DNA from: Mycobacterium sp. SMC-4
Lineage (GTDB): Bacteria > Actinomycetota > Actinomycetes > Mycobacteriales > Mycobacteriaceae
Reading direction: 5' to 3'
Length of the DNA: 64,000 nucleotides
Assembly: GCF_025263265.1 (NCBI RefSeq)
Contig: NZ_CP079869.1
Coordinates: 5,456,001-5,520,000, forward strand
Shown here one piece after another: positions 53,032 to 62,406 of this stretch. The notes beneath the pieces are model-generated. The model made no database searches. It had not been told where the DNA came from and saw only the letters and a program-made list of their open reading frames with translations. The translations under genes were made by a program, and so were the position numbers. Numbering within the stretch: position 1 is the stretch's first letter; each line of letters opens with the position of its first letter.

Positions 53032-53808
53032 ATGGACGAGCCTTCACTCCCGCAGAAGCTCGTGGCAGAGGCACTCGGCACCGCCTTTTTGGTGTTCGTC
53101 GGTGTCGGCGCCGTGCCCGCCACCCTGATCGTCAACGGCAACGCCCCGTTCACGATGGCAGACCTCGGGATGATCTCCCTGGCATTCGCCACCATCGTGG
53201 TGGCGACCATCTACGCGCTGGGCCACATCTCCGGAAACCACATCAACCCCGCGGTCACCATCGGCCTTGCGGTCACCGGTAAGTTCCCGTGGCCGCGGGT
53301 TCCCGCCTACATCGGCGCGCAGGTTTTCGGTGCCATCGCTGGAGCGGCCGCGATCATCGGGGTGCTCGGCACGGCCGCCAGCGACGTCGGCCTCGGCGTT
53401 GCCACCTACTCCAGCGAAACCCCGGCGATCCAGGCCTTTTTCGCTGAGTTCGTGGGTACGTTCATTCTTGTGTTCACCGTGTTCGGCGTGATCCACCGCA
53501 AGGCCTCGGCTGGATTTGCCGGCGTGGCGATCGGCCTGGTGGTGTTCGCGGCGATCATCCCCGTCGCACCCACCACGGGCGCGTCGATCAATCCGGCCCG
53601 CACGTTCGGACCGATGCTCATCCAGCAACTCGCGGGCGGAGAGGTGTCGTGGGGCCAGCTTCCGGTCTACCTCGGCGCGGAGTTCCTCGCGGGCATCGTC
53701 GCCGCGTTGACCTACGTCGCGATCTCGCGCACCCGCGCCGATTCCGAACCCGCGGAGCCGGTCACCGCCCCCGCTGAGCCCACCCCCCAGACCACCACCG
53801 CAGCCTAG
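53032..53808 (+). CDS. MIP family channel (aquaglyceroporin, GlpF-like)
   Basis: Six-helix channel for glycerol, dihydroxyacetone or water. Both NPA boxes are present: GNHINPAVTIG and GASINPARTFG. Asp does not follow the second NPAR (NPARTFG rather than the NPARD of GlpF), so selectivity may lean to water or be broad. AGAGGAGAG precedes ATG 53032; product 258 residues with a Pro/Thr-rich tail. It heads the dhaKLM operon, 11 bases before dhaK, so its natural cargo is probably dihydroxyacetone or glycerol. Confidence 0.88.
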   Translation: MDEPSLPQKLVAEALGTAFLVFVGVGAVPATLIVNGNAPFTMADLGMISLAFATIVVATIYALGHISGNHINPAVTIGLAVTGKFPWPRVPAYIGAQVFGAIAGAAAIIGVLGTAASDVGLGVATYSSETPAIQAFFAEFVGTFILVFTVFGVIHRKASAGFAGVAIGLVVFAAIIPVAPTTGASINPARTFGPMLIQQLAGGEVSWGQLPVYLGAEFLAGIVAALTYVAISRTRADSEPAEPVTAPAEPTPQTTTAA

Positions 53809-53819
53809 GAGGCGCCGCC

Positions 53820-54827
53820 ATGAAGAAATTCATCAACGATCCCAGTGATGTCGTCGCAGAAGCGCTGCGCGGCATGGCGTTGGCCCACCCCGAGCTGCGC
53901 ATCGACCATCTGAACCGGATCATTTATCGCGGTGACGTTCCGGTGGCCGGCAAGGTCGGACTCATCTCCGGCGGCGGCTCCGGGCACGAGCCCCTGCACG
54001 GCGGCTTCGTCGGCTCGGGCATGCTCGACGCGGCGTGCGCCGGGGAGATCTTCACCTCACCGGTGCCCGATCAGATGCTGGAGGCAACCAAGACCGTCGA
54101 CGGTGGGGCCGGTGTCCTGCACATCGTGAAGAACTACACCGGCGACGTGATGAACTTCGAGATGGCGGCCGAACTGGCGCAGGCCGAGGGCATCGATGTC
54201 GAGTCGATCATCGTCGACGACGACGTCGCGGTGCAGGACAGCACGTACACCGCCGGTCGTCGCGGGGTCGGTGCCACGGTGTTGGTGGAGAAGCTCGCCG
54301 GTGCCGCAGCCGATCAGGGCCGCCCCCTCGCCGAGGTGGTCGGCGTTGCCCGACGGGTCAACGAGTCCGCCCGCAGCATGGGGGTCGCACTCACGTCGTG
54401 CACGGTTCCCGCTGTCGGTCATCCGACCTTCGATCTACCCGACGACGAGATCGAACTCGGCATCGGAATCCACGGTGAGCCCGGTCGACAGCGGCTCCCG
54501 TTGCAGCCGGCACGGGCGATCGCCGAGCTGATGCTCGAGCCCATCCTGGCCGATTTCGACTTCGCCGCCGGCGCTGACGGGCGGGGTGTCATCCTCTTTG
54601 TCAACAGCATGGGCGCGACGCCGCCGCTCGAGTTGTACGTCATGTACTCCGAGATCGCCGCGATTCTGGAGAAGGCCGGCGTGACCGTGGCCCGATCCCT
54701 GGTCGGGCCCTACATCACCAGCCTGGATATGGCGGGGTGCTCTGTGACCCTGCTGCGTACCGACGACGACCTGCTGAACCTGTGGGATCACCCGGTCAAC
54801 ACACCCGCACTGCGAAAGGGCTGCTGA
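53820..54827 (+). CDS. dhaK: Dihydroxyacetone kinase subunit DhaK
   Basis: Substrate-binding subunit of the PEP-dependent dihydroxyacetone kinase. Dihydroxyacetone binds covalently to His218, visible in GIGIHGEPGRQ; GGGSGHEPLHGG near residue 51 is the other active-site loop. The 335-residue length matches DhaK of the PTS type. AGGAGG precedes ATG 53820. It works with DhaL, which is encoded directly next, and the DhaM fusion; together they give dihydroxyacetone phosphate. Confidence 0.93.
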   Translation: MKKFINDPSDVVAEALRGMALAHPELRIDHLNRIIYRGDVPVAGKVGLISGGGSGHEPLHGGFVGSGMLDAACAGEIFTSPVPDQMLEATKTVDGGAGVLHIVKNYTGDVMNFEMAAELAQAEGIDVESIIVDDDVAVQDSTYTAGRRGVGATVLVEKLAGAAADQGRPLAEVVGVARRVNESARSMGVALTSCTVPAVGHPTFDLPDDEIELGIGIHGEPGRQRLPLQPARAIAELMLEPILADFDFAAGADGRGVILFVNSMGATPPLELYVMYSEIAAILEKAGVTVARSLVGPYITSLDMAGCSVTLLRTDDDLLNLWDHPVNTPALRKGC

Positions 54828-55475
54828 ATGGGCACCGACCAGAACATCGACACCACTCTCGTCACCGGTTGGCTGCGCGAATTCGCCCGGCTGATCACCG
54901 AGAACGCGCAGTATCTCAGCGATCTCGATGCCGCAGTCGGTGACGCCGACCATGGCATCAACATGGAGCGCGGCATGTCGGCCGTGATCGCTGCCCTCGA
55001 CGAGACCCCGCCCGCCGACCTGCCTGCACTGTTCAAAAAAGTGGGTATGACCCTGGTCAGTTCCGTCGGCGGCGCGAGCGGGCCGTTGTACGGCACGCTC
55101 TTCCTGCGGATGGCGCCCGCATTCGGCGCCGACACCGCAGGCGCGGCCGAGTTCGCCAAGGCGTTGCGCGCCGGCGTCGACGGTGTGGTCGCCCGCGGCC
55201 GCGCCGAAGCCGGCGACAAAACCATGTTCGACGCGCTTGCGCCTGCGCTGGACGCACTCGACGGTGCGCTGGCGTCTGAGACCGACCTCGCTCCAGCACT
55301 GCGCGAGGCGGCGGCTGCGGCCGACAGGGGCCGCGACGCCACCGAATCGATGGTCGCCCGCAAAGGCCGAGCCAGCTACCTCGGCCAGCGCAGTGTCGGA
55401 CACATCGATCCGGGCGCGACCTCCTCGGCGATGTTGATCACCGCGGCAGCAACGGCTTTCGGAGCAGCCGGATGA
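54828..55475 (+). CDS. dhaL: Dihydroxyacetone kinase subunit DhaL
   Basis: ADP-binding subunit that passes phosphate from DhaM to dihydroxyacetone on DhaK. The Mg-binding aspartates are Asp34, Asp39 and Asp41 in LDAAVGDADHG; GGASGPLYGT and GRASYLGQRSVGHIDPG are further nucleotide-site loops. Its ATG directly follows the dhaK TGA, and its own TGA overlaps the next ATG as ATGA, so the three kinase genes are translationally coupled. Confidence 0.93.
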   Translation: MGTDQNIDTTLVTGWLREFARLITENAQYLSDLDAAVGDADHGINMERGMSAVIAALDETPPADLPALFKKVGMTLVSSVGGASGPLYGTLFLRMAPAFGADTAGAAEFAKALRAGVDGVVARGRAEAGDKTMFDALAPALDALDGALASETDLAPALREAAAAADRGRDATESMVARKGRASYLGQRSVGHIDPGATSSAMLITAAATAFGAAG

Positions 55476-57931
55476 GCGCCCGCGGCTTGGTCGGCCTCGT
55501 CGTCGTCTCCCACAGCCGGGCGCTGGCCCGCGCGGCCGTCGGCCTTGCCCAGGAGATGGTGCACGGCAAACAGTTGAAGATCACCATCGCCGCCGGACTC
55601 GACGACACCACCTTCGGCACCGACGCCACTCAGATCGTCGAGGCCATCAACGCCGCCGACCGGGGCGCCGGCGTCGTGGTGCTGATGGACCTCGGAAGCG
55701 CTGTGCTCTCAGCCGAACTCGCCCTCGACCTGCTCGACGATGACCTTCGCCAGCGCGTGGTGCTGTGTCCGGCCCCGCTGGTCGAGGGACTGGTCGTCGC
55801 AGCAGTGGCGGCGGCCGGTGGGGCGACCGCCGAGGAGGTGGTGGCCGAGGCGACCGGGGCGCTGGCAGGCAAGGTCGGCCATCTGGATCCGGCGCCCATG
55901 GCCGCCACCCCAGACGACGCCCCAACCGGGACTGCCGAACTCACCGGCAGCTTCGTCGTCGAGAACCCACACGGACTCCATGCCAGGCCCGCGGCCCGGC
56001 TGGTCCAGGAGGCCCGCAAACGGGACGCCCGCACCTTCATCCGGAATCGGTCGACCGACTCGGAATGGGTTGGCGCCGGCAGTCTTTCCAAGATCGCGAC
56101 GTTGGGTGTACGTAGCGGCCACGAGGTCGAGGTGCGCGTGTCCGGCAGTCAGGCAGCCGAGGCTCTCGATCACATTCTCGCGCTCGCAGCCCGACACTTC
56201 GACGAGTCGATCACCGGCGCGCCCCAGCCGGCACCCGAGCGGCGGGCAGGCGCGCAGCAGGCGCCGATCGGAGCCTCCCCGGGCTTGGGCATCGGCCCGG
56301 CCCGATCGGCACGACTGCGCCCGATCACCATTCCGGACACCCCCGCGCAGGATCCGGCAACCGAATGGCGGCGAATCAGCAAGGCGATTGCCGGTGTCAG
56401 GCGGACCATCAGCCAGTTGCGGACCCGCACCGCACGCGAAGTCGGTGAGGCCGAGGCGTCGATCTTCGACGCACACCAACTGTTGCTCGACGACACCGAA
56501 CTGCTCGACACCGTCCGCTCCCGTATCGACGGCGGCGACTCGGCGGTTGCGGCATGGGCGGCGGCGGTGACGGCCCTGGCCGCGGAGTTCGCGGCGCTGA
56601 CCGACCCCTATCTGAAAGCCAGAGCCGAGGATGTCTCGGCGGTCGGCGACCAGGTGCTGCGGGCCATGCTCGGCTCGGCGCCCTCCGCGGCAGACACCAC
56701 CGGGGTGCTGGTGGCGGCCGATCTCACGCCGGCCGAGGCCGCAGAGCTGGTGCCCGATCAGGTGGCAGCCGTGGTGCTCGCCTTCGGCAGTCCGCACGCG
56801 CACAATGTCATTCTGTTGCGTGCCAAAGGGATCCCCGCGATCGTCGGCGCCGGCCCGGCCGTGCTGACCATCCCCGAAGGCACTGTGGTCGCAGTGGACG
56901 GCACCAGAGGCGAGTTCACCGTCGATCCGCCCGCAGACGAGCGTCGCCGATTCGGTGACCGGGTGGCAGCGCTGGCGCTTCATCAGCGCGCGGCGAAGGC
57001 GAGGGCGACAGAGCCCGCAATCACATCCGACGGAGTCGCCGTGGTGGTCGGTGCGAATCTGGGCTCGGTCGACGACGCCAGGGCGGCCACGGCGGCCGGT
57101 GCCGATTACGCCGGCCTGATCCGCACCGAGTTCCTGTTCCTCGGTCGGGCCGATGCGCCGGACGTCGAGGAACAGACCGCGGTCTACCGCAAGATCGCCG
57201 AGGCGATGGACGGCAGACGGATCACGCTGCGCACCTTGGATGTCGGCGGAGACAAGCCGCTGGAATTCCTCCCGGCCCCGGCGGAAATGAACCCGTTCCT
57301 CGGTGTGCGCGGCATCCGGCTGTCGCTGCACCATCCTCAGCTGCTGTCCGATCAGCTGCTGGCCATGGCGCGGGTCGCACACCAGAGCCCGGTCAGCGTG
57401 ATGTTCCCGATGGTGAGCACGCTCGATGAGCTGCTGACCGCCCGCCGCCTGCTCGATGAGGCAGTAGCGGCGACCGGACGGCAGCGTCCGGCGGGTCTGG
57501 AGGTCGGGATGATGGTGGAGGTACCCGCCGTGGCGCTGAAAGCTGCCGCTTTCGCCCGACACGTCGACTTCTTCTCCATCGGCACCAACGACCTGACCCA
57601 GTACGCGCTCGCCGCTGACCGCAACAACGATGCGGTGGCCGCCATCGGTGACACCTTCGACCCGGGGCTGCTGGCGCTGATCCGCAGCACCTGCCAGGGC
57701 GCGGCCGGGCAGGCCTCGGTATCGGTGTGCGGCGAGTTCGCCGCCGACGAACGCGCCGCCAGGTTGCTGATCGGGTTGGGCGTCAACGCGTTATCGGTCG
57801 CGCCGCCGGCGATCGCGACCACCAAAGAGGCAGTCCGAGCGCTCGACAGCCGCGAAGCGGCGGCTATCGCGTCGGCGGCGCTGACGGCCGACAGTGCGGC
57901 GGCGGTACGGGAACAGCTGAACCCGAGGTAG
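55472..57931 (+). CDS. dhaM: DhaM-HPr-Enzyme I fusion (multiphosphoryl transfer protein)
   Basis: Full phosphoryl relay from PEP to DhaL in one chain of 819 residues. Domains: EIIA-mannose-like DhaM, about 1-140, with His14 in VVSHSRALA; HPr, about 155-245, with His170 in NPHGLHARPAARL; Enzyme I, about 265-819, with the phospho-His at 444 in PHAHNVILLRAKG, the PEP site IGTNDLTQYALAADR and the catalytic Cys in VSVCGEFAAD. E. coli DhaM carries only a partial EI domain, so the complete EI here makes the system independent of a separate PtsI. ATG 55472 overlaps the dhaL stop. Confidence 0.92.
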   Translation: MSARGLVGLVVVSHSRALARAAVGLAQEMVHGKQLKITIAAGLDDTTFGTDATQIVEAINAADRGAGVVVLMDLGSAVLSAELALDLLDDDLRQRVVLCPAPLVEGLVVAAVAAAGGATAEEVVAEATGALAGKVGHLDPAPMAATPDDAPTGTAELTGSFVVENPHGLHARPAARLVQEARKRDARTFIRNRSTDSEWVGAGSLSKIATLGVRSGHEVEVRVSGSQAAEALDHILALAARHFDESITGAPQPAPERRAGAQQAPIGASPGLGIGPARSARLRPITIPDTPAQDPATEWRRISKAIAGVRRTISQLRTRTAREVGEAEASIFDAHQLLLDDTELLDTVRSRIDGGDSAVAAWAAAVTALAAEFAALTDPYLKARAEDVSAVGDQVLRAMLGSAPSAADTTGVLVAADLTPAEAAELVPDQVAAVVLAFGSPHAHNVILLRAKGIPAIVGAGPAVLTIPEGTVVAVDGTRGEFTVDPPADERRRFGDRVAALALHQRAAKARATEPAITSDGVAVVVGANLGSVDDARAATAAGADYAGLIRTEFLFLGRADAPDVEEQTAVYRKIAEAMDGRRITLRTLDVGGDKPLEFLPAPAEMNPFLGVRGIRLSLHHPQLLSDQLLAMARVAHQSPVSVMFPMVSTLDELLTARRLLDEAVAATGRQRPAGLEVGMMVEVPAVALKAAAFARHVDFFSIGTNDLTQYALAADRNNDAVAAIGDTFDPGLLALIRSTCQGAAGQASVSVCGEFAADERAARLLIGLGVNALSVAPPAIATTKEAVRALDSREAAAIASAALTADSAAAVREQLNPR

Positions 57932-57972
57932 CAGCGGTTGTCGCACCTCATGACGCCACCCACCGCGTGCGT

Positions 57973-59463
57973 TCACTGCCCTCTCTGGCGAGGAACCGAA
58001 AGGTATTTGTACTCAAGGAATTCGTCGATGCCAACCTTGCCGCCTTCGCGGCCCAGGCCGGATTGCTTGATCCCTCCGAAGGGTGCGGCGGGGTTGGACA
58101 CGACCCCGGTGTTGATGCCCACCATTCCGACCTCCAGCCGTTCACTGAGGTCGAACGCCCGGTCGATGTCTTGAGTGAACACGTACCCGACCAGACCCCA
58201 GTCGGTGTCGTTGGCGCGGGCGATCACCTCGTTCTCGTCATCGAAGGCAAGGACCGGGGCAACCGGGCCGAACACTTCGGTGGCCATCAGTTCGGAGTCC
58301 GGTGGCACGTCGGCCAGCACTGTGGGTGGGTAGAAGTAGCCCGGTCCGTCGGGGAGCTGTCCTCCGATCAGCGCGACGGCTCCGCGAGAAAGCGCGTCGT
58401 CGACGAGGTGTTGCACCTTCGCTCGTCCGGCTGCATCAATGAGGGGCCCGACGTCGGTGCCGGCATCGAGGCCGTTGCCGATCTTCAGCTCCGCCATCCG
58501 CGCGGCGAGCCTTTCGGAGAATTCACCGGCGACGCTGCGGTGGACGTACATGCGGTTCGCGGCGGTGCAGGCTTCGCCCATGTTGCGCATTTTGGCCGCC
58601 ATCGCGCCCTCGACGGCGGTGTCGATGTCGGCGTCGGCGCAGACGATGAACGGTGCGTTGCCGCCCAGCTCCATCGAGGACCTCATCACCGCGTCGGCGG
58701 CCTGTCTCAACAGGACCTTACCGACCCCGGTGGAGCCGGTGAAGCTGATCTTGCGGGCTTTACCGCTGCTCATCCACCGTTGCACCACGGTCGCTGCGTC
58801 GGTGGTGTTGACGACGTTGAGCACCCCATCGGGCAAGCCACTCTCTTGCAAGAGCGCGGCCAGAGCAAGCGAGGTCAACGGGGTTTGCGGCGCCGGCTTG
58901 AGCAGCATCGTGCAGCCCGCGGCCACCGCGGGGGCGATCTTGCGGGTGCCCATGGCCAACGGAAAGTTCCAGGGTGTGATGAGGACACAGGGTCCCACTG
59001 GCTCCCGCGTGACGATGATGCGGTTAGCTCCATCACCGGTGGTGGTGTGATCACCCGAGATCCGAACTGCTTCTTCGGAGAACCACCGCAAGAACTCCGC
59101 GGCGTAGGCCACTTCGCCCTTGGCCTCGGTGAGCGGCTTCCCCATTTCTAGGGTCATCACTTCGGCGAGCCAGTCCTGGCGCACCATTACCAAATCGTAG
59201 GCGCGGCGCAGGATCTCGCTGCGGTATCGCGGCGCGGTACGGGCCCAGAACGGTTGCGCCGCGACCGCAGCGGCCAGCGCGTCGTCGGCGTCGGCGGCCC
59301 CGGCGTCCGCGACGGCGGCCAACACCTCACCGGTGGCCGGATTCTCCACCTCGAAGACTCTATTGTCGGTCGCGTTACGCCAGCTGGCTCCGATGAGCAA
59401 TCCGGTCGGAATCTGCGCGAGACCAGCCTGAGCATTGCTGGGATTCGGTGTTGTTGTCGTCAT
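57973..59463 (-). CDS. gabD: NAD(P)-dependent succinate-semialdehyde dehydrogenase family protein
   Basis: Aldehyde dehydrogenase of 496 residues, best matching GabD-type semialdehyde dehydrogenases. NAD motif ITPWNFPLAMGTRKIAPA and FTGSTGVGK; general base Glu265 in MELGGNAPFIV; nucleophile Cys299 in GEACTAANR. GGAGAAATG stands before ATG 59463 and overlaps the end of the upstream gene (4-base gap). With the class III aminotransferase and the 2-hydroxyacid dehydrogenase upstream it suggests breakdown of an omega-amino compound to a semialdehyde and then an acid. Glutarate semialdehyde is an alternative substrate. Confidence 0.85.
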   Translation of the reverse strand: MTTTTPNPSNAQAGLAQIPTGLLIGASWRNATDNRVFEVENPATGEVLAAVADAGAADADDALAAAVAAQPFWARTAPRYRSEILRRAYDLVMVRQDWLAEVMTLEMGKPLTEAKGEVAYAAEFLRWFSEEAVRISGDHTTTGDGANRIIVTREPVGPCVLITPWNFPLAMGTRKIAPAVAAGCTMLLKPAPQTPLTSLALAALLQESGLPDGVLNVVNTTDAATVVQRWMSSGKARKISFTGSTGVGKVLLRQAADAVMRSSMELGGNAPFIVCADADIDTAVEGAMAAKMRNMGEACTAANRMYVHRSVAGEFSERLAARMAELKIGNGLDAGTDVGPLIDAAGRAKVQHLVDDALSRGAVALIGGQLPDGPGYFYPPTVLADVPPDSELMATEVFGPVAPVLAFDDENEVIARANDTDWGLVGYVFTQDIDRAFDLSERLEVGMVGINTGVVSNPAAPFGGIKQSGLGREGGKVGIDEFLEYKYLSVPRQRGQ

Positions 59464-59466
59464 CGT

Positions 59467-62364
59467 TCATTTCTCCAGTCGGGGGTCCAGAATTTGCGCG
59501 AGGTGCAGCGATGCCCTGGCTGCTGGTGTGTTGGTGAGTTGCCTGGCCTGCATGTGGCAGCTGAAGCCATCGGTGAGCACGACCGCGTCCGGGTCGGCGC
59601 GTAGTGCTGGGGCCAAGGCCTGTTCGGCCACGGCCATGCTCACGTCGTAGTGCTGATTCTCGAAGCCGAAGTTGCCGGCTACCCCGCAACAGCCGGTCGC
59701 CTCGCGCACCTGGCTGATCCCGATCGCGTCCAGAGCGCGGCGTTGTGTCGCTGCGCCGAACACCGCGTATTCGTGACAGTGGGTTTGCACGGTAACCGAT
59801 TCGGGCAGAACCTTTTCCGGTGCCCATCCGCAATTGACTTGTGCTGCTATCTGTTCGGCGAAACTGCGGATACGGTGGGCGACCCTTGTTGCAGCGTCAC
59901 TGTTCACCAGCTCTGGGAGGTCGTTGCGCAGTGCGGCCGCGCAGCTGGGTTCGGTCACAATGATGGGCCGATCGGTGCCATCGTCGAGAGTGGCAACGGC
60001 GCGTGTCAGACGTTTTCGCGCCTGGCGCAGTTGCCCGGTGGAGATCCACGTCAGCCCGCAGCACACATCGGTGCGGACCTCGGCGCGGTGGCCGGCATCT
60101 TCGACGACCCGGCGCGCCGCCCCAGCAACCTCGGGTCGGAAGCCCTTGGTGAACGAATCCACCAGCAGGATCACATCGCCGGGGCCGATGTGCGGCGTGC
60201 CGAGTTCCTGGCGCAGTTCGCGCCGGGAAGCAAAGGTTGGTAGCGGTCGGTGCGTTGTCAGACCGCCCAGTCGCAGACCCACGCTGCGCATCGGGCTCGC
60301 CAAGATGGCGTTGACCAGCGGTGCGGCTCGCGACGTCACGGCCAACCAGCGGGGAAGCCAGCCCAGCGAGTAGTGCGCCATCGGACGAACACGTCCGCGG
60401 TAGTAATGGTCGAAGAACTCGGCCTTGTAGGTGGCCATGTCCACACCGGTGGGGCAGTCAGACGAGCATGCTTTGCACGACAGACACAGATCCAAGACGT
60501 CGCGGACGTCTTTCGATGCCCAACCTTCCTCGACCGTGCGAGCGCCATGAACCATGTCCTGCAACACTCGGGCTCGCCCGCGGGTGGAGTCCTTCTCATC
60601 CCCAGTGGCCCGGTAGCTCGGGCACATGACGCCACCGCTGTGGGATCGGCACCTGCCCACCCCGATACAGCGCTGGACGGCCTCGGCGAACGCACTCGAC
60701 CCGGGCTCGGTCGGCTCGTGGAGAGTGAATGTCGTCTGCCAGGGCAGTGGGGGAACACCAGCCAATGCCAGATTTGCGGTAACCGGTTCCGGCTCCACGA
60801 TCATGCCGGGGTTGAGGACATTGGTCGGGTCGAACAGGTACTTGAACTTTGCGAAGGCCTCCATGATGGTCGGTGAGAACATCTCGGGCAGCAGCTGCGA
60901 GCGTGCTCTGCCGTCGCCGTGCTCACCCGACAGCGTCCCGCCGTGTTTGACCACCAGGCGGGCCGCGGCGGTCAGGAACGCCGACATCACGTCCCGCCCC
61001 TCGGGGGTACGTGGGTCGAATGTGATGCGGATGTGCATGCAGCCGGCACCGAAGTGTCCGTACATCACCCCGATGAGCCGGTACTGCTGCAGCAGGAGAC
61101 GGAAATCCGTGAGGTAGTCGGCGAGGTTCTCGGGAGCGACCGCGGAATCTTCCCAGCCGGGCCAGGAGGTGACGCTGGTTCCGTCGGCCAGTTGCACTCG
61201 CGACGACAGGCCGGCTCCGTCCTCGCGGACACGCCACAGCTTCGCCCGGTCACCGGGGTCGGAGACTTCCCGGCACGCCCGGGCTCGCCCATGGGCCTGC
61301 AGCTCGGACATCAGATTGCGGGCCTGTTGGGCGACGGCAGCGTCGTCGTCGCCGTCGAGATCGATGTAGAGCCACGCGCGGCCCGTGGGTAGCTCGGCGA
61401 CAGAATCTTCGCCACGGCGGGCCTTCATCGTGGCGACGATCTGTTCGTCGATCCCTTCGATCGCCGCGGGCGAGTACTTCAGGATCGTGGTGACGTCGCG
61501 TGCGGCGTCAACGATGTCGTCATAGGCGACGATCAGCAGCAGCGCCGAGGGTGCCACGTCGACCAAAGAGACGGTGGCCCCGACGACAATGGCGCAGGCC
61601 CCCTCACTACCCACCAGGGCGCGAGCGACGTCAAAGCCCTTCTCCGGCAGGAGATTGTCGAGATGGAAGCCCGAGACTTGCCGAGGAATTCGTCCAAGTT
61701 CAAGCCGAAACTGCGCCATGTACCCGGCTGCCAGGGTCCGTAGGTCTGCAGCCAGTGCACTGGCTCGCTCCACCGCGGCGGTGTCTGCGGGGTCGGTCGC
61801 CTGCAGCCCGGTGTGGGTGGCGGTCAGGCGGGTACCGTCGGCCAGCACCAGGTCCAGCGACACCACGTGGTCACCGGTGCGCCCGTAGCGCACCGAGTGG
61901 TTGCCGCAGGCGTCGTTGCCGATCGACCCTCCGACAGTCGCGCGGTTCTTGCTCGATGGATCCGGCGCGAAAGTCAACTGGCCGGCCGTGCTGCGATGTA
62001 CCGCCTCGGCGAGATCAGTCAAGACGACGCCGGGTTCGACGACCGCTGTTCGATTCGCGGCATCAATGGACACCACGCGGTTCATATAGCGGGACAGATC
62101 AAGCACCACGCCCCGACCGATAGCATTACCGGCCATCGAGGTGCCGCCACCTCGGGCCACGATGGCAACACCGGCCTCATGGCACAAGGCGGCGATCTCA
62201 CTGACTTCCCGCGGGCTGCGCGGGAAAGCCACCGCCAGTGGTGCTACCCGGTAATTGGATGCGTCGTAGCTGTACTCGGCCAGACGCCGACTGCTGGTGT
62301 CGACCTCAATAGCGCGCTCAGCCATCCGACTCAAGAGTGTGGCGTCGTGGTCAATCACGGTCAT
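59467..62364 (-). CDS. FAD/4Fe-4S 2-hydroxyacid dehydrogenase (YdiJ/GlcD-GlpC fusion type)
   Basis: Large flavin/iron-sulfur dehydrogenase (965 residues). The first half is an FAD-binding type 4 domain: ARGGGTSMAGNAIGRGVVLD and GGSIGNDACGNHSVRYG, with LSGEHGDGRARSQLL at its end. The second half has two iron-sulfur cysteine groups (CIGVGRC and later CP; CLSCKACSSDCPTG) and two CCG-type motifs (DVCCGLTWIS and GCCGVAGNFGFE). This is the layout of D-2-hydroxyglutarate or D-lactate oxidising enzymes that feed electrons to quinone. ATG 62364. Substrate is inferred from neighbours only. Confidence 0.85.
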   Translation of the reverse strand: MTVIDHDATLLSRMAERAIEVDTSSRRLAEYSYDASNYRVAPLAVAFPRSPREVSEIAALCHEAGVAIVARGGGTSMAGNAIGRGVVLDLSRYMNRVVSIDAANRTAVVEPGVVLTDLAEAVHRSTAGQLTFAPDPSSKNRATVGGSIGNDACGNHSVRYGRTGDHVVSLDLVLADGTRLTATHTGLQATDPADTAAVERASALAADLRTLAAGYMAQFRLELGRIPRQVSGFHLDNLLPEKGFDVARALVGSEGACAIVVGATVSLVDVAPSALLLIVAYDDIVDAARDVTTILKYSPAAIEGIDEQIVATMKARRGEDSVAELPTGRAWLYIDLDGDDDAAVAQQARNLMSELQAHGRARACREVSDPGDRAKLWRVREDGAGLSSRVQLADGTSVTSWPGWEDSAVAPENLADYLTDFRLLLQQYRLIGVMYGHFGAGCMHIRITFDPRTPEGRDVMSAFLTAAARLVVKHGGTLSGEHGDGRARSQLLPEMFSPTIMEAFAKFKYLFDPTNVLNPGMIVEPEPVTANLALAGVPPLPWQTTFTLHEPTEPGSSAFAEAVQRCIGVGRCRSHSGGVMCPSYRATGDEKDSTRGRARVLQDMVHGARTVEEGWASKDVRDVLDLCLSCKACSSDCPTGVDMATYKAEFFDHYYRGRVRPMAHYSLGWLPRWLAVTSRAAPLVNAILASPMRSVGLRLGGLTTHRPLPTFASRRELRQELGTPHIGPGDVILLVDSFTKGFRPEVAGAARRVVEDAGHRAEVRTDVCCGLTWISTGQLRQARKRLTRAVATLDDGTDRPIIVTEPSCAAALRNDLPELVNSDAATRVAHRIRSFAEQIAAQVNCGWAPEKVLPESVTVQTHCHEYAVFGAATQRRALDAIGISQVREATGCCGVAGNFGFENQHYDVSMAVAEQALAPALRADPDAVVLTDGFSCHMQARQLTNTPAARASLHLAQILDPRLEK

Positions 62365-62406
62365 GAGCGCTGCGTTTCACCAGGGCCAGCACGCGGGCCA
62401 GACGGG

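Noticed and set aside
55709..57562. 617-codon open frame on the minus strand opposite the DhaM-HPr-EI gene
   Set aside because: It is a codon-phase shadow of a well-supported gene: Arg/His/Gln-rich, no domain, no ribosome site.
57727..59151. 474-codon plus-strand frame opposite the semialdehyde dehydrogenase
   Set aside because: Shadow frame; the dehydrogenase motifs with catalytic Glu and Cys are on the minus strand.
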